A stretch of DNA of 64,000 nt from Lanius collurio. Taxonomy: Eukaryota; Chordata; Aves; Passeriformes; Laniidae. This document shows positions 52,401 through 64,000 of this stretch, in pieces (position 1 is the stretch's first letter; every line of letters begins with the position of its first letter). A program made the translations under genes and the position numbers. The notes beneath the pieces are model-generated. The model was given only the letters and a program-made list of their open reading frames with translations. It was not told where the DNA came from and did not search any database. The stretch lies in the NCBI GenBank assembly GCA_020086605.1, contig JACBWW010000049.1, positions 3,784,966 through 3,848,965 on the forward strand, read 5' to 3'.

Positions 52401-54082
52401 GTAACAAATCCCACTGAAGATTCAAACCCCAGGAAGTGAACAGCATTTTTTACTGGCTGGTTCCCCCATCTTGTGTTGATGGTCTGGGCTCATGGTATGA
52501 CCAGTTCTGCCATAGGGTAGGTATGGGTATCTCAGAGTTAAATGGAAATCACAGATGGGATGAGGAATGAGCAACTCACAACATGACACCATGCCTGCTA
52601 TGGGGCAGGACCTTGGAGCTGGACAGGCTGGGAGGGGTAGAGGAATCCTGCTGTGATATGAATCAGACATTAACTCCAGTGAGGGCACAGGTAATGGGAT
52701 TTTACCAGTTATTTATCAAGCTCAGTTCTGGTGTTTCTTGCTTCCTGGATAAGTTCCGGTAGCTGAAGGATGTTGCATTTTCTGGCTTATTTTGAGCACT
52801 GCTGCTCAAGCCCTCGCCCTCGAGCTGGCCTCCAGCTGCCATCCTGCACACCAACCAGCTGCTCAGTGTCACAGTGTTTTATTGACACCCCATCAGCAGA
52901 GCCACGTGCGTGTTCCAGACCCATCTCTGAGCCTGCCAGCACCTTTCAGCTGCTTCCCCAACTCTCCTGCCTGTTTCAGCTGCTCCCAGACTCTTTTGGA
53001 TGTGCCTCAGTGCAAAGAGAGACCTCAGAGCCTGGTGTGGAGGGGAGAGACAAGCTAATAATATGATCCTATTTTTTCAGTAAGTTTAGAGCTTTCTATA
53101 CCAAAAGTGGAAGCTTCCTCCTTGCTGGAAGGAGGACACCACTTCTGTATCCTGCTGTGTGGTTGTTAAAATGTGCCCAGGAAAGCAGTATTGGAGGCAA
53201 AACAGGAGAGGCTTTCAATGAGAGCTGGAGCATCTCTTTGGAGTCAGTGTAGTGCTGATTTGCTCTCTGAGTGAAGAAACAACCCATGGTTAAAACAGCT
53301 CTGAAGTAAGCAGATGTTTTCTGGACAGGCTCTTAAAGACCTTCAAAGGCAGCTAAGCCCTAGGGAATGAAGTGAACCAGGCTCCCCTGGAAATCAATAT
53401 ACACAAGCTGAATTTTCACATTTTGAAAATGCAATCAGTTCATTTGGGTGCTTAACCGTCCAACCAAAAGCTCCAAAATACTTGGTATGTATTTTCTGGT
53501 CTACCAGCTTTATGTCTGTATTTATTATCACCTCTTGCTGCTCCATAACTGCTGTGAGGAGCTTTGCAGCTTGTGTTTTCAAAAAACAAAAGTATTTACC
53601 ATGATGTTTTCTTTTCAGAGTTTTGAAACTTGCTTTGTATAAAAATTTAAAAACTCAGTGTGGGCACCAAACAGTTTAAGTAAAAAAAAAAAAATTGGGA
53701 TCAGAAAGAGGTGTACCCCTAGATTGAGCTTGTTTACAATTGAGAGATTGAGCCTTTATTTACAATCAACAGCAGCAGGGAGGATTGTGGGAAAAAAATT
53801 TTGAAAGTTTTCTTCGTTTTCCCACTGCACCTGTATTTTTTGCCTTTCCCTTTTGGATCCCAAACTCAGTCTTGCCCTCCCTCCCTGTGTGTCCTGTCCC
53901 CCCCCACCTTGGGCTGTCCTGCACTTGTGGCAGCTGCTTGGCATCAGCATAACAAAGCTCCAGACAGCAAGGAGCACTATCTTGCCTTTAGACAGATTTC
54001 TTCCTATCCCAGGGTTTTTTTTCCACATTTCCCACCTGATTCACTGTAGCCCTGAAGAGCATCATAATTTGCTCCTATTGAG

Positions 54083-54111
54083 AAAAAAAAAAAAAAAAAG
54101 GAAAAAAAAAA
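54083..54111 (+). repeat. Poly-A run interrupted by GG
   Basis: Seventeen As, GG, then ten As. Low-complexity sequence, not attached to a recognisable retrotransposon. Confidence 0.9.
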
Positions 54112-54370
54112 TCAATATCTTACTTACTAGTAGAAATTCTACTCAGCAAAACTGAAGTCATCATTTGAGAAGCTCTGGGTTTTCCAATAACCTTAATTTC
54201 TTCAAGATGCTTTCCTCAATTTACTTGGAGCCACTTGTTCTTCAGACAGCTCAGACAAAATTGTCCCAGGTTTCCCTAAAATGTGTGAGCCTTTTCTGTG
54301 TTTGATCATGGGCTGTTCAATATTCTTCCCAAAACTAAAGGGCAGGAGGTCATTTGAGCTGTGAAGCACC

Positions 54371-54414
54371 GAAGGGAGCAGAGGCTGTGGATGAAGGGAG
54401 CAGAGGCTGTGGAC
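54371..54414 (+). repeat. 22-bp tandem duplication
   Basis: GAAGGGAGCAGAGGCTGTGGA plus one base occurs twice in direct succession (54371-54392 and 54393-54414); only the last base differs (T or C). This points to a recent local duplication by slippage. Confidence 0.95.
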
Positions 54415-55752
54415 ATTAAGTGGAACTTGCAGAAGTAATTTGGGTGAGACATGGTGCTGGCTAGCAAAGCCCTGTTAGGAAACCACTCAGGCTTCCTGCT
54501 AGGCATTACACATTCCTAATTTTATGAACCTTGCTGGAATCATGCTAGCAAAGTGAAATGCATTTCCAGGCATAACCCAGCAGATTTCATTTTAATAGCT
54601 GCAGCAGATCTCTGCTTGTGGAGCTGAACATTGGAGCCCGGGGCTGGAGCTGAGGACAGACAGCAAGTGTTCATCCTAGGGAGGCTTTCTGTCTCTTAAA
54701 GGCTGTCTAGAAAAAAAAGATAAATGTTGGTTGTACTCCACTACTGCTGTAACAGGAGGATAAAGAAGGAAAATGTAGGAGAACAAGCCAAAAGCAGAAG
54801 GGAGTAGGATCAGGAATAGGGAGGTGTTAATTGTTCCCTGTCTCTTTGGGATGGATGGAGTGAGTCTGTTGCCCGTAAATCTCACAGTGTCACAGCACCC
54901 TAGTAATAAACTCCATCTCAGGCAGTAAGACAAATGTATCTGAAGAATACTGTAATACTTCCTTGGCTTCAGACCAATGTTTTGGGTAGATCTGTATTTT
55001 CCAGTGTTTCAGTGATGGGGTGGGAGGGGATGGCTCCAGGGTGGGGTAAGGCCGAATCCCCGTCTGCCCTGAGTTAATGAGTGACATGGGATGGGAAAGG
55101 TTGGCAGAGAGGTGGATTGGAGCTAGTTCCTCCTGTTGTTGGTTTTGAAGTGATGGGAGCATAGTGTGGGTGCTTGGCAGGAGCTGGATTCAGGTAGCAT
55201 GGTCTGGGATGTGCTCTCCTTGACCAGCCAAGGGCATCCTGTGACTGTTACCTGGAGGGGTTGGTGGCCAGCACAGCACTGACACTGCAGGTGGTGCTTG
55301 GCCCTGGGCAAGCATTTGCCAAGGTCATCACCTTGGATTCACTTTACGACTTCAATCAACCTCAGAGAGCTCCATGGCAAACAGGAAGGCTGAACAGGTA
55401 GGAGGCACACGGGGCATGGCTGGAGATCCTGTCAGTCACCCATAAACTTCTTCGTGTGGCACTGTGATGGTTGATCACAGCCCTGACACCCCAACCGTGC
55501 TGTATCCCTACACATTCAGGGTGAAATGGGATCATTCTGGGCAGCATGAGGATCACTTGGCCTTGGCTGTTATTCAGAGGATTTTGCTGTTCATGGTTTT
55601 GTTGTTTGTGATAATTTTGATGCTGTGGAAGGCACAGGGAGATGTGAGGTCTGACAATATTTACACTGCTGTGATTGGAATAAGGAGCAAAACACATAAT
55701 TCATTCCTAATATTACACTATGAAGCTTTTTGCTGTTTGTCTCCCTGTGGAT

Positions 55753-55872
55753 GTAATTAGTAGTGGGAGCTCTTTTAAAAAAGTAATTACACCATTAAGC
55801 ATACTTTGGCTTCAACCACAAAAATGCATGGTTGGGCTCCATAATTACACCACTTAATGACGTTACATAATT
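55753..55872. promoter_or_regulatory. Candidate element with duplicated homeodomain word and CRE/D-box
   Basis: TAATTACACCATTAA at 55784-55798 recurs at 55842-55857 with one extra C, about 58 bp apart. Next to the second copy lie TGACGTTA (CREB/ATF half-site, 55858-55865) and the overlapping TTACATAA (55863-55870), which is a PAR-bZIP/E4BP4 D-box. Several more ATTA cores and two CpGs are present. A regulatory role is inferred. Confidence 0.35.
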
Positions 55873-58167
55873 GGACGTAAGAGTCTATGAAGCAAACAAT
55901 GCTTGGGCTCCCTCTGACTTGCTGCTGCTTTGATCTCCAAAGCAGTTGCTGGGAGTGGAAACTCCACATCCCACGCCTGGGTGAGTTGTGCTTGGAGAAG
56001 CTGTTTTCTTCCCAGAACCACTTCCACTCAGTGTGATAAACCACTAGTTGAAGCATTGGGCTTAAGTCACTGGATTTGATATTTTCAAGTTTGAGGACGT
56101 TTTTGGTGGTTTGGTGACTCATCACAGCTCTGCTGCTGCTGGTGTTCCCAAAGTAGGGAGCACTTCAGGGTCAGCCTGGTGAAGGGCCAGAAATAGAAAT
56201 GGTTTAGAGGGGAGGACCAGGAGTGTAACTGCAATGTGACAGCGTGGTCTTGATGGGTTGTTCAACCTTTTCATGGGGACTGGATTGGCTGTAGTGTGCC
56301 TGTCCTTGGCTGTTCTAGACCTCAGTAACAACAGGTCACAAAGTGGGTGGCACATTCATTTGGAAAAGATGTTAACTCCAGAACACATCTAAAAGATATT
56401 TTTTGCATGACATGAGTGACCTTGTCATTGGATTGTGTCCCCCATGCATGGACAGCACTGTCCCTGATGGTCTCAGTAAGGCAGAGATGGAGGAGGGAGA
56501 TGCCCCCACAATAGGAGCTGGGTGACACTAGCAAATAGCTGTGGCTGCTGCACACCCAGCAAAGAGTGCTCCAGCATTGCTCATCTGGCTCAGGGATGTG
56601 GAGGGATAAGGCTGGGATACAGCTCATTTGGTGTGGCTTTCAGCCATAGCTATCTCCTCCTGGATTAAAATCTCTTTGCTTGTATTTTCAATGTTTTATA
56701 GTTTTGTGATTTGTTTTTACTGCTTGTTTGGGGGAAAAAAAAAAGAAAGTGAAATTGTGTGTTTATTGTGTTTCTTTAGTTGAAAGAATCAAATGATGAG
56801 TGCAATCTAAAAAAGAAATCAAAGCCAAACAACATGAGCCTGGGAGCTGCCCAAGTGGCTCACTTCCTCTGGGTTTCTAAAGAAGTACATGTCCATGAGA
56901 CATGTTTTTGTTCCTGTTTCTTCTGTACACAGCATTGTGGAAGCTTTAAGTAAAATCTGTCCCTAAATAGGCATCCCCAGGACATGCAGCTGCCAAAACA
57001 AAAATCAGGCAACAAGACTGTGCTCCTGCCCTGAAACTAACTCATCCTGTTATCTTTTTCCTTTCTTTATAATCTTTCTATTAAGTTTTCTTGACACTCC
57101 TTTTTTTAAGCAATACTGTGCCTGGCCAGTGTTTCCTACTTGCACTTTGGGAGGCTGAAGCTGCTTCTGTAGCAGGTCAAGATTTCTGGCAGTGTCCCTG
57201 TGAGCACTGTGCCAGGTAAATTCTCCAGCTGCAGAGATGGCTGGAGGGTTGGACCTCCTTTGGACTGTAAGTCAAGGTTTAAGTTAATTTTGTGTTCCTT
57301 GGTGGCTTATCCTGGTTCTCTCACAATTTCTCTGATAACCTCTTTGGGAAACAGTGCAGTGAGGGTTGTATCTGGGCTCCTACAATTAAATTACATACAG
57401 TTCCGTGAAAAAGCAAAGCTGGAAGTAAAACTTTGCAATAGCAGCATCAACTTATTGCATTTCCAGTATCTGTCTGCGAGAGCACTAAGAGGACTGTTGA
57501 GGAACTTCTAAATTAGTCCACTCCATCTCCTTGTAAAACCACCTGATTCCTGTTTCTAAAATACCTTACTCTGCATTTAGGCATTGTGTAATCGTCTGTT
57601 CTTCTCACATGTGAGCAAAATAAATGTCTGCTTACACAGGATCACCCTTTTTATTTGATTTAAAAAAAAATCACAGCTGATGTTTCAAGATCTACATAAC
57701 TTGTCTGCAGCAGAATACAGCTGTCTTCAAAGCATAAGAATACTCTGTCAATTTTCAAGATGTTATTCTATGTAGGAATGCTCATTTTGAAGCAGATGTT
57801 TTCTGAAACCTGTTTTGTTAATCTTGTCGAGGAAAGGGTTACACTGCATGCCTCACGTCTCAGAGGAAAGCACACAGTAATGGATTTTTACAGGGTGAGG
57901 AGACACCAATTCTGAATTAAGAGCCAATCTAATATTATTCATTATAATGTTTTCTCCATCTGAATTTTTATTGTTGGTTTGGTAGCCCCTTTGTTCTCTG
58001 ATTCTCTGAAATTGCCTGCAGAATAGCAGTTTGTTAAAGACTGCTGCGTGTCTGGTAGCAGTCAAGGAGTTTGCAGACAGAAGTTGATCTCTGCCATCAA
58101 ATAAAACATAGACAAGAAGTTTCTTCTGTTCAGAGAATGTGAAGGGCACAGAAGAGGCTGTGCTCAC

Positions 58168-58417
58168 CCAGCCGGTGCCCTCTGAAGTGCTGGTGTGGAA
58201 ATTGGGGCTCTTAGTGCAGCTCCCCTTCGGTTGCTGAAAAAAAATTGTCTGGTGTTTCTTTCCTGTTCCCTGGCAGCAGTGCCAGGATGATCCATATTCA
58301 TCCATGGTTGTATACTTGGTTGTGTATATGGAGAAGTAAGAGTCATGTGCACTCAGTAGTGTTGGGGGTGGTAAAACTTGGTTTTCTGCTGTAAACTCTG
58401 TATGCAGTTTGGAGCTT
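58168..58417 (-). CDS. Possible exon of an unrecognised antisense gene nested in CAMK1D intron 1
   Basis: On the minus strand an acceptor (TTTTGACAG) and a donor (GTGAGC after GGCTGG) bound 250 bases that are fully open and fit splicing (one leading base, then 83 codons, ending in phase 0). The frame stays open well beyond both borders, 192 codons in all (57853-58431), the longest outside the CpG island. Inside it are DSYFSIYTTKYTTMDEYG, then SSWHCCQGTGKKHQTIFFQQ, then SPNFHTSTSEGTGW: rich in Tyr, Thr, Ser and His, with no signal peptide or membrane segment. The Y-x-T-x-Y flavour loosely recalls small axonemal microtubule-associated proteins; this is impression only. The phases of possible neighbouring segments do not all join, so no gene model is offered. 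Chance or a decayed exon remain possible. Confidence 0.35.
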
Positions 58418-61400
58418 CTGTCAAAATTCACAATGCAAAGTCATTTAGCAGATTCAGGACACTTCTTTTGATGTTTTTCACTGAAAAGGGACCTAATGTG
58501 TGCACTAGCAATATTGACCAGCAGGTTTCCTACGTAGCAGTGTGAGCCTGTGAACATTTTGCCTCTGCTCCTCCCCTCTGCGCTGGCTCCACATTCAAGC
58601 ACATCATCCAGTTCATGCCCTGGGTCTGCTGCAAAAAATCTTTACTGGAGATGGGCCATTGCATATAGGATTTTCCCAGGATGTGAATAAAAGGCTTGGG
58701 AGTCATTGCTGCAGTTTATCAAATCTCATCTCTTTCCAAACTGAATTAAAACTTCATGCTTTGGCTGGGCTCTTTTCAATGTCATTGTGCTGTCTCTGAG
58801 GTTGGTACAAACTGGGCAAAGAAGCAGAGCTGGCAGCAGCAAACCTCCTACATACCCTACAGTTTGGAGGGGAAGAAGGTGACTGCAGCTTTCCAGTGGG
58901 ATCATCTGTCCTGTGTCTTTGAAAGTACCTAAAGTGCATGGATGGGTATTACATATGACAATATGTGGGAACTCCAACTGTAACCATTTTGCTCTCTTGG
59001 AGGAATATGGCCACAAACCCTTGGAAACAGCACATTATTTTGGCACAAGTGAAGTTACGAATGTGTGGCATGACTCTGGGGTGTCTAGATTCTCAGCTTA
59101 GTGAAAAATTTTGCAGCACTGAGAGTAGTGATAGTAGGTGGTGTTATGAAATCTAGAGTTTCTCCTGCAATACCTTATATGCAGGTTGCCCTCTAAAACA
59201 GCAAAGCCTCTCAGTGGAACTGCCAGTTATACAAAATAAAGAAAAAGGAAATTTGAAGCAGGTCTCAGACCAAGAAGCATCAGTGGTAGTTAGAACTTCT
59301 CTCTTGCAGGAAGTTGCATCCACATTTGCTCTTCTTGAGGATTGTGTTCCCCTCTCTGGAGCCCTAAATACCACCTGTAGGTGAGTGTGCAGATGTGAGC
59401 CAAAGGCATGTAAGCCCATAGATTCAGCAGGGACAGTGATGTGTCTCAGTTAATAAACTGGATACTGATCTAAGCATCTCTTCCAATAGATGGAAAAATC
59501 TCAAGTGTTATCTCTTCTTCATCACTTGTCTTTTACAGTTTCTCTTTCCACCCACTCCCCCCCTTCTCTGCTTATAAATGTGCAATTTCCTGAAAAAAAA
59601 TTGCCCATCACTTTTATTTTTAGATTTGTGTTTGTTTACCAGAATCTATCTGAAGCCTGACCGGATAGCAATTCAATATCCACTCATTGATTTCCTAGCT
59701 CTCATTAGCTTAAATACTTACTTGAAGCAGGGGGCAAGGAGATCTTCATTGTTTATTTTAAGAGCATTTGGTTTTAAGATGACCTTTTGCTTTATGTTGT
59801 ATCTGAATCTATTTTAAAAGCTACCATTTGTATTCTCATTCTCTTTAATGTTTACTTTTCGGCGTGAGTGTCTGGTTGTTTCTGTTTTATAATACTTTGA
59901 AATGGAAACTAAGTTAGATATAGAAATTAATGAGCTCACTGATCCTTTGCCAAAAAAAACATGCCACAGAAGATGCATGTAACAAATTAACCCCAAGATT
60001 TCTCTAAAAAATGCTCTTTCCTTTATCAGAAATAATGAACATGGAACAAAGTAATGATGAAGCTTATTAATTTGGTTTTGAGGGGTCACTGTGTTTTTTG
60101 GAAGGCAGCATGACCTAGGACGGCATTAATAAACCCTGAGTTATCTTCCCAGAAGTGATCTTAAATGTCCTCAATTGAATGAATTTTCTGAGAATCTAAA
60201 AACTCAATCTTCTTGTTACAAAATGATTTAGATCCACAGGGAAGTTCTCTAGGAGAGCCCAGATGAGAACATTTGTGTCAGTAGTGTGATTTGAGCCATG
60301 ATTCAGCCTTTTGTTGCTTCTTGGGCAGGAAACATATTCCCTACAGAGACCATATAGCTAAGCAATGTATTTTATCCTGGTTGGTTTTCATAACTTAGAT
60401 CTGGCTTTTCTCAATGCCAAGGCAAGATTTTAGGGACAAAGAGAGTCACTTAGAAATGCATTTTTCTAGAGGCAGACACAGCTCCCATGTAGGAAGTTCC
60501 AAGAAGAAGAATTGGACACTGAAAGTGGAAAAAATAAGTAGTACTATAAATGTATACTTTTAAAAGTTGGTTATTATTTAAATTCGAGACAGAAGTTGGG
60601 GAAACTTGGAAGTAAGGAAATCAGAGAAATGTTGCAGTCACCACTTTGCAAAATGTGAAATCCAAGTATCTTTATTGCTATAGCTCCCAGCTCTGTCCTT
60701 CCCTCTCCCCTTCTCTTCCCAGTTCTATCTGGAATTGATAGGATTGCTTTGTATTTCCCACATTGGATTGTGCACGGAGTGGTACACAGAGCCTCTGCAA
60801 CTGGTAGGCTATAAAAAGCATCTTTAATATTCTATGATTTACACTTTTTAATGATCCTGAATCTTTAATAGGAAACTAATGGTAGATCAGGAGACATCTT
60901 TAGTTCAAGGCTTGCAGTGTGGATATCTTGGTGTTCAGTCAAAAAAAAAGTGTGTTTTTTGTAAAGAAGTATAAAAGATTTCCCTGGGATCCGAGGCTCA
61001 GGTGTCATCATTCAAGATGTGAGATCAGTGTATTGAGGAGCTTGTGTAGCAGCTGTCCTCACTACATCTGTTTGCAGCAAAGTACAGAGGAAAGGGAAGA
61101 TTATCAGATTGTGAATGTACATCTGCAGGAGTATACTTTTTTTTTTTTGCTTGTATTATGAAAATTGCAAAGGTCAGGCTGCAAGTGAGAATAATTTATT
61201 ACAAAAATTCTGCAGTAAACAACTAGCCAGATTACATAAAATTTCACTAGAGGAAGATTTTTTGAAGCAGCGTATTTTTTATTGGGAGTATATAATTGCA
61301 AATATATGCAATACTGTACAAAATACTAGAAGGGCAGAATGGCATGCTTCCAGCTTTCAGTGCTGAAGTCTGATGAGCAAATATTTGTACAGAGAAGGAA

Positions 61401-61638
61401 GAGGGAAAGAAGAATAAAAGATCCATAGGATTTGCATGGGCAGATTATTTTCATCTTGCAATTCTTATGTTTCTGTGGGGAATCAGTAGTGTCAGTTGTT
61501 TAGAAAATACTGTTAACACAGAAATGTAGGACTTCAAATAGTAAAAATCAGGTTCTTAACTTGCCAGTTCAACTTGTGATGCTGTCAGTCATCAGCAGCT
61601 GAGCACAGCCTTGCTGAGGGTGTAATCTGCTTTGGTGG

Positions 61639-61652
61639 TTTTTTTTTTTTTT
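61639..61652 (+). repeat. Poly-T run (14 T)
   Basis: Simple homopolymer in intronic DNA, preceded by TTTGGTGG. Confidence 0.9.
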
Positions 61653-64000
61653 CATCCTGGAATCCTACTTTATTTGCCTTTATTTCTTTCTTCAGCTTCA
61701 TAGTAAGAGGCGGTCCCCACCCTGCAGAGTTTGTTATCTAAACAGACAGGACATGGAAAAACAAATACTAAATCACAAAGTAATTGAATAGGAAAAGCAA
61801 ATGAAAATGTGGGTGTTCCAGCCTCCTTTCCACCACCCCATGACCCAGGAGCTGCTACATTTTGTAATTATCAATTTCTTTCTGTAGTGCTTGTGGTACT
61901 TCATGAAGCACCTGAGCAGAGAGAGGCTCCCAGCCCTGCTTGGCTGACTGTCAGCTAAATCCACCTTCAAGGGAGCTGCTGGTGTGAGTGGCATTGATTT
62001 AACTGATAGCTACTCATGATGTGAGTGGTTATTGCTGTGAGGAAAGGCAAAGTCCGCCCATAAATAATGAGCCAAGTGTAATGCAGCAAGAGCAAATGTG
62101 CTTATGTATTTTGGATGAGAGAGTCACGGGTTCAAAAATCAAACAAAACCAAGATGATCTGCAGATCAGGGACTGTGAACAGCATCAATTCCTCCTCCCA
62201 AGTTGGTAGGTGGGCTCCATCTCCAAAATGGAGTTTTGGGAAGAGGGATGAAGAGTTCTGCTACCCTATAACACTGCCTTTGTGGGCACTGGGCAGCTTC
62301 TTCCATCTGAACCTGTACTGAATCTATTTCCAGTTATCTGCATCCCCTCATAAAACTTATCTGAGCCACCTCATATGTGAATCTCACATCTTTATATGCC
62401 CAGGTCAGGGGACTTGGTTTGGGTGTTGGCTCCTCTAGACATGCCAGTGGTTGAACCAAGGTGACAAAGCTTTTCCCAGGAAATGTAGATTGAGATGACA
62501 CTTCAGGTGGCAAAAGAGGTTAGACCAAGTTTCTGGGATCTCTGCCACTTAGTCATTGCTGTTCTGTTTGTGTTGCACCTTAAGCAGTAAGTGCTGCAGT
62601 TCAGGGAGTGTTTTGGGGTGAAAAGCGATTTTTTAAATGCAGAATTTCGGAATGGGTTTGTACATGCTATACCTATGGAGAGCTGCAGCATGGGCTGCTT
62701 GGAGAGTTTGCATTTTTTCATGCTGATGCCAGAAAAATTGAATCTTTTCCAGGTAAAGTGTCCCAGGAAAGAGTCTTTTTGTGTTCTTTCAAAAAAGAAT
62801 GAATTTGAATGCTGGGTAAGAATCACCTGCAAATGTCTCTTCTCATGCATATTCTGTGTGTGCAATTTCACTGCAAAGTGTCAATGAGTGCCAGCTTTGG
62901 AGCTTTCCATTCCTCCTTTAGGGATTCTCTATATAGGAAGTAAAAAAAGAAAATTCACGAATTTTAGTTCATAGAGAACTCATCAGAAAATTTAAAATCA
63001 AGAGATTGGGCAAATTAATACTGTTTGGATTCCCTCTGTTCACTGATTGACTTTTGAGCTTTTAAGGCTTAGAATTTCAAAGCTTCTTCCACATCCAGTT
63101 GGGTAATTGAGAATTTCTGCTTGCTTTCCTTCTGTCCTGAATCAGCAGCCCAGCAGGATGGTGTGGAAACAAAACATCTCTCTTGAGCTTTAAGAGAGAC
63201 TAAGCCCAAATCCTGCTATTTCATAAAGGTGAGGCACCCTCACACCCTCATTTGCAGCTGCTGCAGAGAGCAGACCCTAGTTCTGACTACTAGCAGTTGT
63301 AAAGTGTCCACTTGCATCTATCTGTCTGTTCCTTCTGTCTCTCCCAGCAAGATGTTCAGGAGTGATGTGGGAGCCTGTGGATGTTATCCTTGAGACTGGC
63401 TTGCTCCCACGGTGCCATTCAGATCTGGTCAAGCAGAGAAAGCTCTGTGGTTGCAGAGATTTATTGCTGTGCCAGGTCCTGTCTGGGTGTAGAGTCCCAG
63501 CAGTGCCAGATTTCCCTTCTTCAGGGTCAGAGAGAGTAAAGGAGAGGTGCTCCTTGGGCTGGGATTGTTCAAGGAAACGCTTTCAATCTGCACATCTGCT
63601 TTGGGAAGTGAGCTTTGGAACTGACTGTGTAGGAAACGAGTCTGGAGTAGCCAAAAGCAGAGAACAAAGCACACAAGGACAGAGAGGGGAATGATTGCTG
63701 GTGGCTTTTGTATTACACAGAGTACTGGGTTCACCTCTGATAAAGGTCTCTTGCCATCTACCTGTCCCAGATGGGCCCATCCATAAGGGCTGAGCTTTAT
63801 ATATCTAGGCAGTTCTGTATTCTTTTGAAATGACTTAATTTTTCTTCTCTCTATATATTTTATATAACTGCTTTGCTGATAATGAGTATTCAGCATGTAT
63901 GATACAAGTCTATAAATCCATATATGTATACAGTCTGTTTGTATATAAACTGATACTGGAAAGCATAAGACAGTTTTAGCTGTTGGAATGTACTGCCACA

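Noticed and set aside
52770..53066. Overlapping plus-strand frames of 88-98 codons, Ser/Cys/Pro-rich
   Set aside because: Two frames are open at once with similar low-information composition, typical of a locally CAG/CTC-rich stretch.
55787..56125. 112-codon minus-strand frame with SHQTTKNVLKLENIKSSDL
   Set aside because: It looked coding at first, but the frame meets a stop just after the only good acceptor (CCCTTCACCAG), no suitable donor follows, and it overlaps the homeodomain-rich block.
57140..57211. Possible short minus-strand exon (LLQKQLQPPKVQ) with a GTAGGA donor
   Set aside because: The phase that gives an open reading does not follow from the 58168-58417 donor, and the stretch is too short to judge.
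62115..62140. 'gggttcaaaaatc' resembling a tRNA T-loop
   Set aside because: No matching A box or cloverleaf could be built around it.
63429..63896. 155-codon minus-strand frame
   Set aside because: No domain, starts in AT-rich low-complexity sequence and lacks coding-like composition beyond a short segment noted in the findings.

Overview
This is vertebrate nuclear DNA, almost certainly from a bird. Most of it is AT-leaning and CpG-poor. It carries several CR1 retrotransposon fragments, whose 3' ends finish in the avian ATTCTA-type tail, and one LTR that I recognise from memory as a common avian endogenous-retrovirus family. No mammalian-type Alu or L1 was seen. The CR1 and LTR types suggest a neoavian, perhaps passerine, species, but I cannot name it.

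The only gene I can identify with confidence is CAMK1D, calcium/calmodulin-dependent protein kinase ID, on the + strand. Its first coding exon is at 9970-10061, inside a strong CpG island (about 8825-10260), and ends at a good splice donor. I found no second CAMK1D exon downstream, so bases 10062-64000 are read as the start of a very long intron 1. Bases 1 to about 8800 are the 5' flank.

Layout. 1-8800: upstream flank with one CR1 copy (3602-3996) and two stretches that look like conserved regulatory DNA (3085-3335 and 6895-7345). 8825-10260: CpG-island promoter with a GC box inside a G-quadruplex motif, a weak TATA-like site, and two complementary purine/pyrimidine triplet tracts that flank the putative start region. 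10062-36600: intron with a perfect 26-bp palindrome, a TG/TA microsatellite, purine and poly-T tracts, one short CR1 and further candidate regulatory blocks. 36607-38500: a small transposon nest made of an LTR, an old CR1 and a younger inverted CR1. 38500-64000: intron with one more CR1, a 22-bp duplication, a homeodomain/bZIP-rich block and two possible coding exons on the minus strand.

The most interesting open question is the minus strand of the intron. A 250-bp open segment at 58168-58417 has clean AG and GT borders. A 229-bp segment at 46704-46932 also has both borders and raised CpG. They may belong to an undescribed antisense gene nested in CAMK1D intron 1. I could not build one consistent gene model, and the product is unknown.

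The many other open frames in the window look like chance, especially those crossing GC-rich triplet repeats in the CpG island.
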